Below are positions 61,767-64,000 of a stretch of DNA of 64,000 nucleotides, in pieces. The DNA comes from Candidatus Poribacteria bacterium (lineage in GTDB: Bacteria; Poribacteria; WGA-4E; PCPOR2b): positions 1-64,000 of the forward strand of contig JAJEAL010000111.1 in NCBI GenBank assembly GCA_022822785.1. Reading direction: 5' to 3'. The notes beneath the pieces were generated by a model. That model did not search any database, had not been told where the DNA came from, and worked only from the letters and a program-made list of their open reading frames with translations. Position 1 is the stretch's first letter; every line of letters starts with the position of its first letter. A program made the translations under genes and the position numbers.

Positions 61767-63212
61767 ATGCCAAACAGTTCACACCGAAAACAGGCTATCG
61801 TCATCGGCGGCGGCATCGCTGGCCTGACAACGTGCTACCGGTTAGCAACCGAATCAGTCAAACGTGGTATTTCACTCGACCTAAAGCTGCTCGAAGCGGG
61901 GGACCGCGTCGGGGGCGCGATCCACACATCAAGACAGGACGGCTTTATCATCGAACACGGTCCCGACGTGTTTATCTCCACCAAGCCGTGGGCAAAAGCC
62001 CTGTCCGAAGAGTTGGGTATCGCCGATCAGTTTCTCAGCACAAACCCAACGGAACGGCGCAGTTTCGTCCTACGTAAGGGGCAGCTTCACCCCGTCCCCG
62101 ATGGCTTCTACCTAATGGCCCCCGCATCTTTTTGGCCCTTTGTCAAGACACCAATATTCAGTTGGGGCGCAAAACTACGCATGGGCTTAGACTGGGTCCT
62201 CCCCCGCCGACGAAGTGATGGCGATGAGTCGCTGGAAGGTTTCATTAGGCGACGGCTGGGAAAGGAAGCGTTCACACGGATAGCACAGCCGATGATAGGG
62301 GGCATCTACACCGCAGATGGGAAAGATTTAAGCCTCAAAGCCACGATGCCACAATTCCTTGAGATGGAACGGAAACATGGCAGCATCATCAAAGCCCTAG
62401 CCGCACGGAAGAAAGCATCCGCGCAAGAGGCTAGTGGCACAAGTGGTGCTCGTTATAGCATGTTCCTCTCTTTCAAAGATGGGATGCAGACCCTGACCGA
62501 CACCCTCGCCGATCGCCTGCCCGATGATTGCATACAACTCGGAACGAAAGTTACTTCGCTGGACTACCAAAGTCAGGAGGAAAAATGGCATCTTCATCTC
62601 GCAAACGGGGAACAGATGGAAAGCCACCTAGTCTGTGTTGCCCTCCCGGCACATCATACAGCGGGCTTGGTCAGAACAGTCGCTCCGGCCCTATCAGAAT
62701 CCCTTGACTCTATCCCCTACGCCTCATCCGCCATTGTGAACCTCGCTTTCCGACGCGCGGATATTGAACACCCTCTCAACGGGATGGGCTTTGTTGTGCC
62801 TGCCATTGAGGAACGCTCGATTATCGGATGTACCTTCAGCAGCGTCAAGTTGGAAGGACGTGCACCAGAGGATTATGCCCTGTTACGTGCTTATGTGGGT
62901 GGGGCGGGAAGCACAGGGGAGGCATATTTCAACCGCTCGGAGTCTAAGATAGTCGAATCGGTCCTAAAAGAGCTGCATGAACTGCTCGGACTTAAAGGCG
63001 ATCCTCGGTTTGTGGTTGTGTATAAACACCCGAAGGCAATGGCGCAATACCATCTGGGGCATCTAGATTTGGTAGCGGAAATCGAGGCAGAGGCGAGAAA
63101 ATTACCCGGATTTGCGCTCGCCGGAAACGCCTATCGTGGAATCGGTATTCCCGATTGTGTCAATAGTGGCGAGCAGGCAGCAGCCCGTCTGTTGGAACAA
63201 GGATTAAAATGA
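61767..63212 (+). CDS. hemY: FAD-dependent protoporphyrinogen oxidase
   Basis: 481 residues. The Rossmann motif AIVIGGGIAGLTTCYRLA and GDRVGGAIHTSRQDGFIIEHGPDVF bind FAD. The C-terminus has FALAGNAYRGIGIPDCVNSGEQAAARLL, the conserved FAD-binding end. It oxidises protoporphyrinogen IX (or coproporphyrinogen III in monoderm-type pathways) in haem synthesis. The gene follows ggt by 3 bp, and its stop overlaps the start of the cytochrome gene (ATGA at 63209-63212). Some databases name this family hemG. Confidence 0.9.
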   Translation: MPNSSHRKQAIVIGGGIAGLTTCYRLATESVKRGISLDLKLLEAGDRVGGAIHTSRQDGFIIEHGPDVFISTKPWAKALSEELGIADQFLSTNPTERRSFVLRKGQLHPVPDGFYLMAPASFWPFVKTPIFSWGAKLRMGLDWVLPRRRSDGDESLEGFIRRRLGKEAFTRIAQPMIGGIYTADGKDLSLKATMPQFLEMERKHGSIIKALAARKKASAQEASGTSGARYSMFLSFKDGMQTLTDTLADRLPDDCIQLGTKVTSLDYQSQEEKWHLHLANGEQMESHLVCVALPAHHTAGLVRTVAPALSESLDSIPYASSAIVNLAFRRADIEHPLNGMGFVVPAIEERSIIGCTFSSVKLEGRAPEDYALLRAYVGGAGSTGEAYFNRSESKIVESVLKELHELLGLKGDPRFVVVYKHPKAMAQYHLGHLDLVAEIEAEARKLPGFALAGNAYRGIGIPDCVNSGEQAAARLLEQGLK

Positions 63213-64000
63213 CATCAGTTTCAATTATACGAATAGCCCTGATCTGCCCCCTCCTTGCACTCATAACGTTCTGTGCACAGGTAGAGACCGCTGACGAAAC
63301 GGACGAGGAGTCAATCTTCGAGCCTAGCTATCTTAGCTACGATGACATCTACCGAGATTTCACTACGAAAAAAATGTGTAAAAGATGTCATCCGGCAATC
63401 TGGCGTGAATGGGAGAGATCTATGCACGCTAAGGCGTGGGAGGATCCAATCTACCAAGAAGCTGCAAATCAGGTCGCAGATCGGGAGAAGAAATGCGATC
63501 CGTGCCACGCTCCCGAACCAATTTTAATCACCGGTATCGGGAAAATGCCGACGCTGCGGACGACAGATCGGGAGTATGGTGTTTCTTGTATCGTATGTCA
63601 TATCGACGCCCACGGCGCGATGCACGGCCCTCACGAGAGCACCAATCCGATGTACCACGCGAATGTAACCTCTGAGGCTCATGCCAAGCCGACTGAGCTT
63701 TGTGCCACTTGCCATGGTCAACCGAGCGTGCCCGAACACAATCAGGTTGATAGTTTCAGAGAGAGTGCTGCTGCGGAACAGGGCTTAACCTGTGCTACAT
63801 GCCACATGCCTGCTGTTAAACGGCGATTGAGCGTCCATAGCTACGACAATGTTTCTATCCGGCGGCACACATGGGCTGGCAGTCGCAGTGTCAATAAGCT
63901 TAGAAGTGCCGCAAACCTGAAAATTACCCGGGCAGCGGGCAAAGCAACGGTTCGTCTGACCAATAAGGCGGGACATCTCCTGCCGGGTGAAGCGCTGCGT
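63209..64000 (+). CDS. Multiheme cytochrome c-type protein, 3' end outside window
   Basis: 264 codons are visible, with no stop before the window edge. The N-terminus (IIRIALICPLLALITFCAQ) is a signal or lipoprotein-like leader. Five CxxCH haem sites are seen: CKRCH, CDPCH, CIVCH, CATCH and CATCH. Several extra His (VHSYDN, MHGPH) could be distal ligands. The layout resembles cytochrome c554/NrfB-type or octahaem-like proteins, with a final VRLTNKAGHLLPGEAL of the beta-domain found in such proteins. It overlaps hemY by 4 bp, so the two are translationally coupled. Confidence 0.85.
   Translation, partial: MTSVSIIRIALICPLLALITFCAQVETADETDEESIFEPSYLSYDDIYRDFTTKKMCKRCHPAIWREWERSMHAKAWEDPIYQEAANQVADREKKCDPCHAPEPILITGIGKMPTLRTTDREYGVSCIVCHIDAHGAMHGPHESTNPMYHANVTSEAHAKPTELCATCHGQPSVPEHNQVDSFRESAAAEQGLTCATCHMPAVKRRLSVHSYDNVSIRRHTWAGSRSVNKLRSAANLKITRAAGKATVRLTNKAGHLLPGEALR

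Overview
The window reads as a bacterial chromosome segment of roughly balanced base composition. It most resembles Candidatus Poribacteria (sponge-associated bacteria) or a related uncultured lineage. The reasons are the large secreted WD40 proteins ending in a dockerin-like pair plus an NPFNPETW sorting tail, the phytanoyl-CoA-dioxygenase-like and other 2-oxoglutarate oxygenases, the enolase-superfamily, aldolase and sugar-isomerase enzymes scattered without pathway operons, and the many short palindromic and MITE-like intergenic repeats. This is a pattern-based guess; no rRNA marker lies in the window.

Layout. 1-2.5 kb: end of a CRISPR array (14 repeats, cut by the window edge), a small gene lying between the last array repeat and an orphan repeat, a bidirectional terminator, and a convergent CARF protein whose C-terminus looks like a RelE-family mRNA interferase. 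2.7-7.3 kb: a GH32/43-like propeller protein, a zinc ribbon and a small membrane protein, a PhyH-type oxygenase and an HpcH/HpaI aldolase. 7.5-15 kb, plus strand: TPR protein, citramalate synthase, an unknown Cys/Lys-rich protein, an ECF sigma factor with a double-FHA partner, a TPR-metallopeptidase, CvpA and RsmE. 15-20.3 kb, minus strand: def, larE, glcF and a medium-chain dehydrogenase, plus an NHL propeller. 20.4-22.7 kb: zinc-ribbon CPBP protease and PheA. 22.8-30.8 kb: three secreted proteins sharing one C-terminal sorting tail, one interrupted by an in-frame stop and two forming a tandem duplication. 30.97-31.2 kb: a short DUF5069-like gene with an in-frame UGA where I expect a conserved Cys, a candidate selenoprotein. 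31.2-39.1 kb: UPF0182 membrane protein, a metallopeptidase/TolB-propeller/beta-barrel protein coupled to a lipoprotein, and a TPR lipoprotein. 39.4-46.7 kb: MOSC protein, tRNA-Leu(CAA), 2OG oxygenase, sugar isomerase-like protein, transketolase, a broken Rpn-family nuclease, threonine aldolase and an acidic TPR protein. 47.5-51.3 kb: a single-chain type IIG restriction-modification enzyme. 51.5-59.9 kb: an unusual ThDP enzyme, FAH-family hydrolase, M20 peptidase, NTF2-like lipoprotein, HupE, an enolase-superfamily enzyme and a second medium-chain dehydrogenase. 60-64 kb: gamma-glutamyltransferase, protoporphyrinogen oxidase and a multiheme cytochrome c cut by the right edge.

How they work together. 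The clearest functional unit is defence: CRISPR array plus CARF-RelE effector on the left, with a separate restriction-modification enzyme in the middle. The secreted propeller proteins with a shared tail imply a dedicated sorting or secretion route encoded elsewhere. The sigma factor and FHA protein form a likely signalling pair. The HemY-type oxidase translationally coupled to a c-type cytochrome links haem synthesis and use. The strongest leads for new biology are the DUF5069 UGA codon, the CARF-RelE protein with the repeat-embedded small gene, and two MITE-like repeat families.
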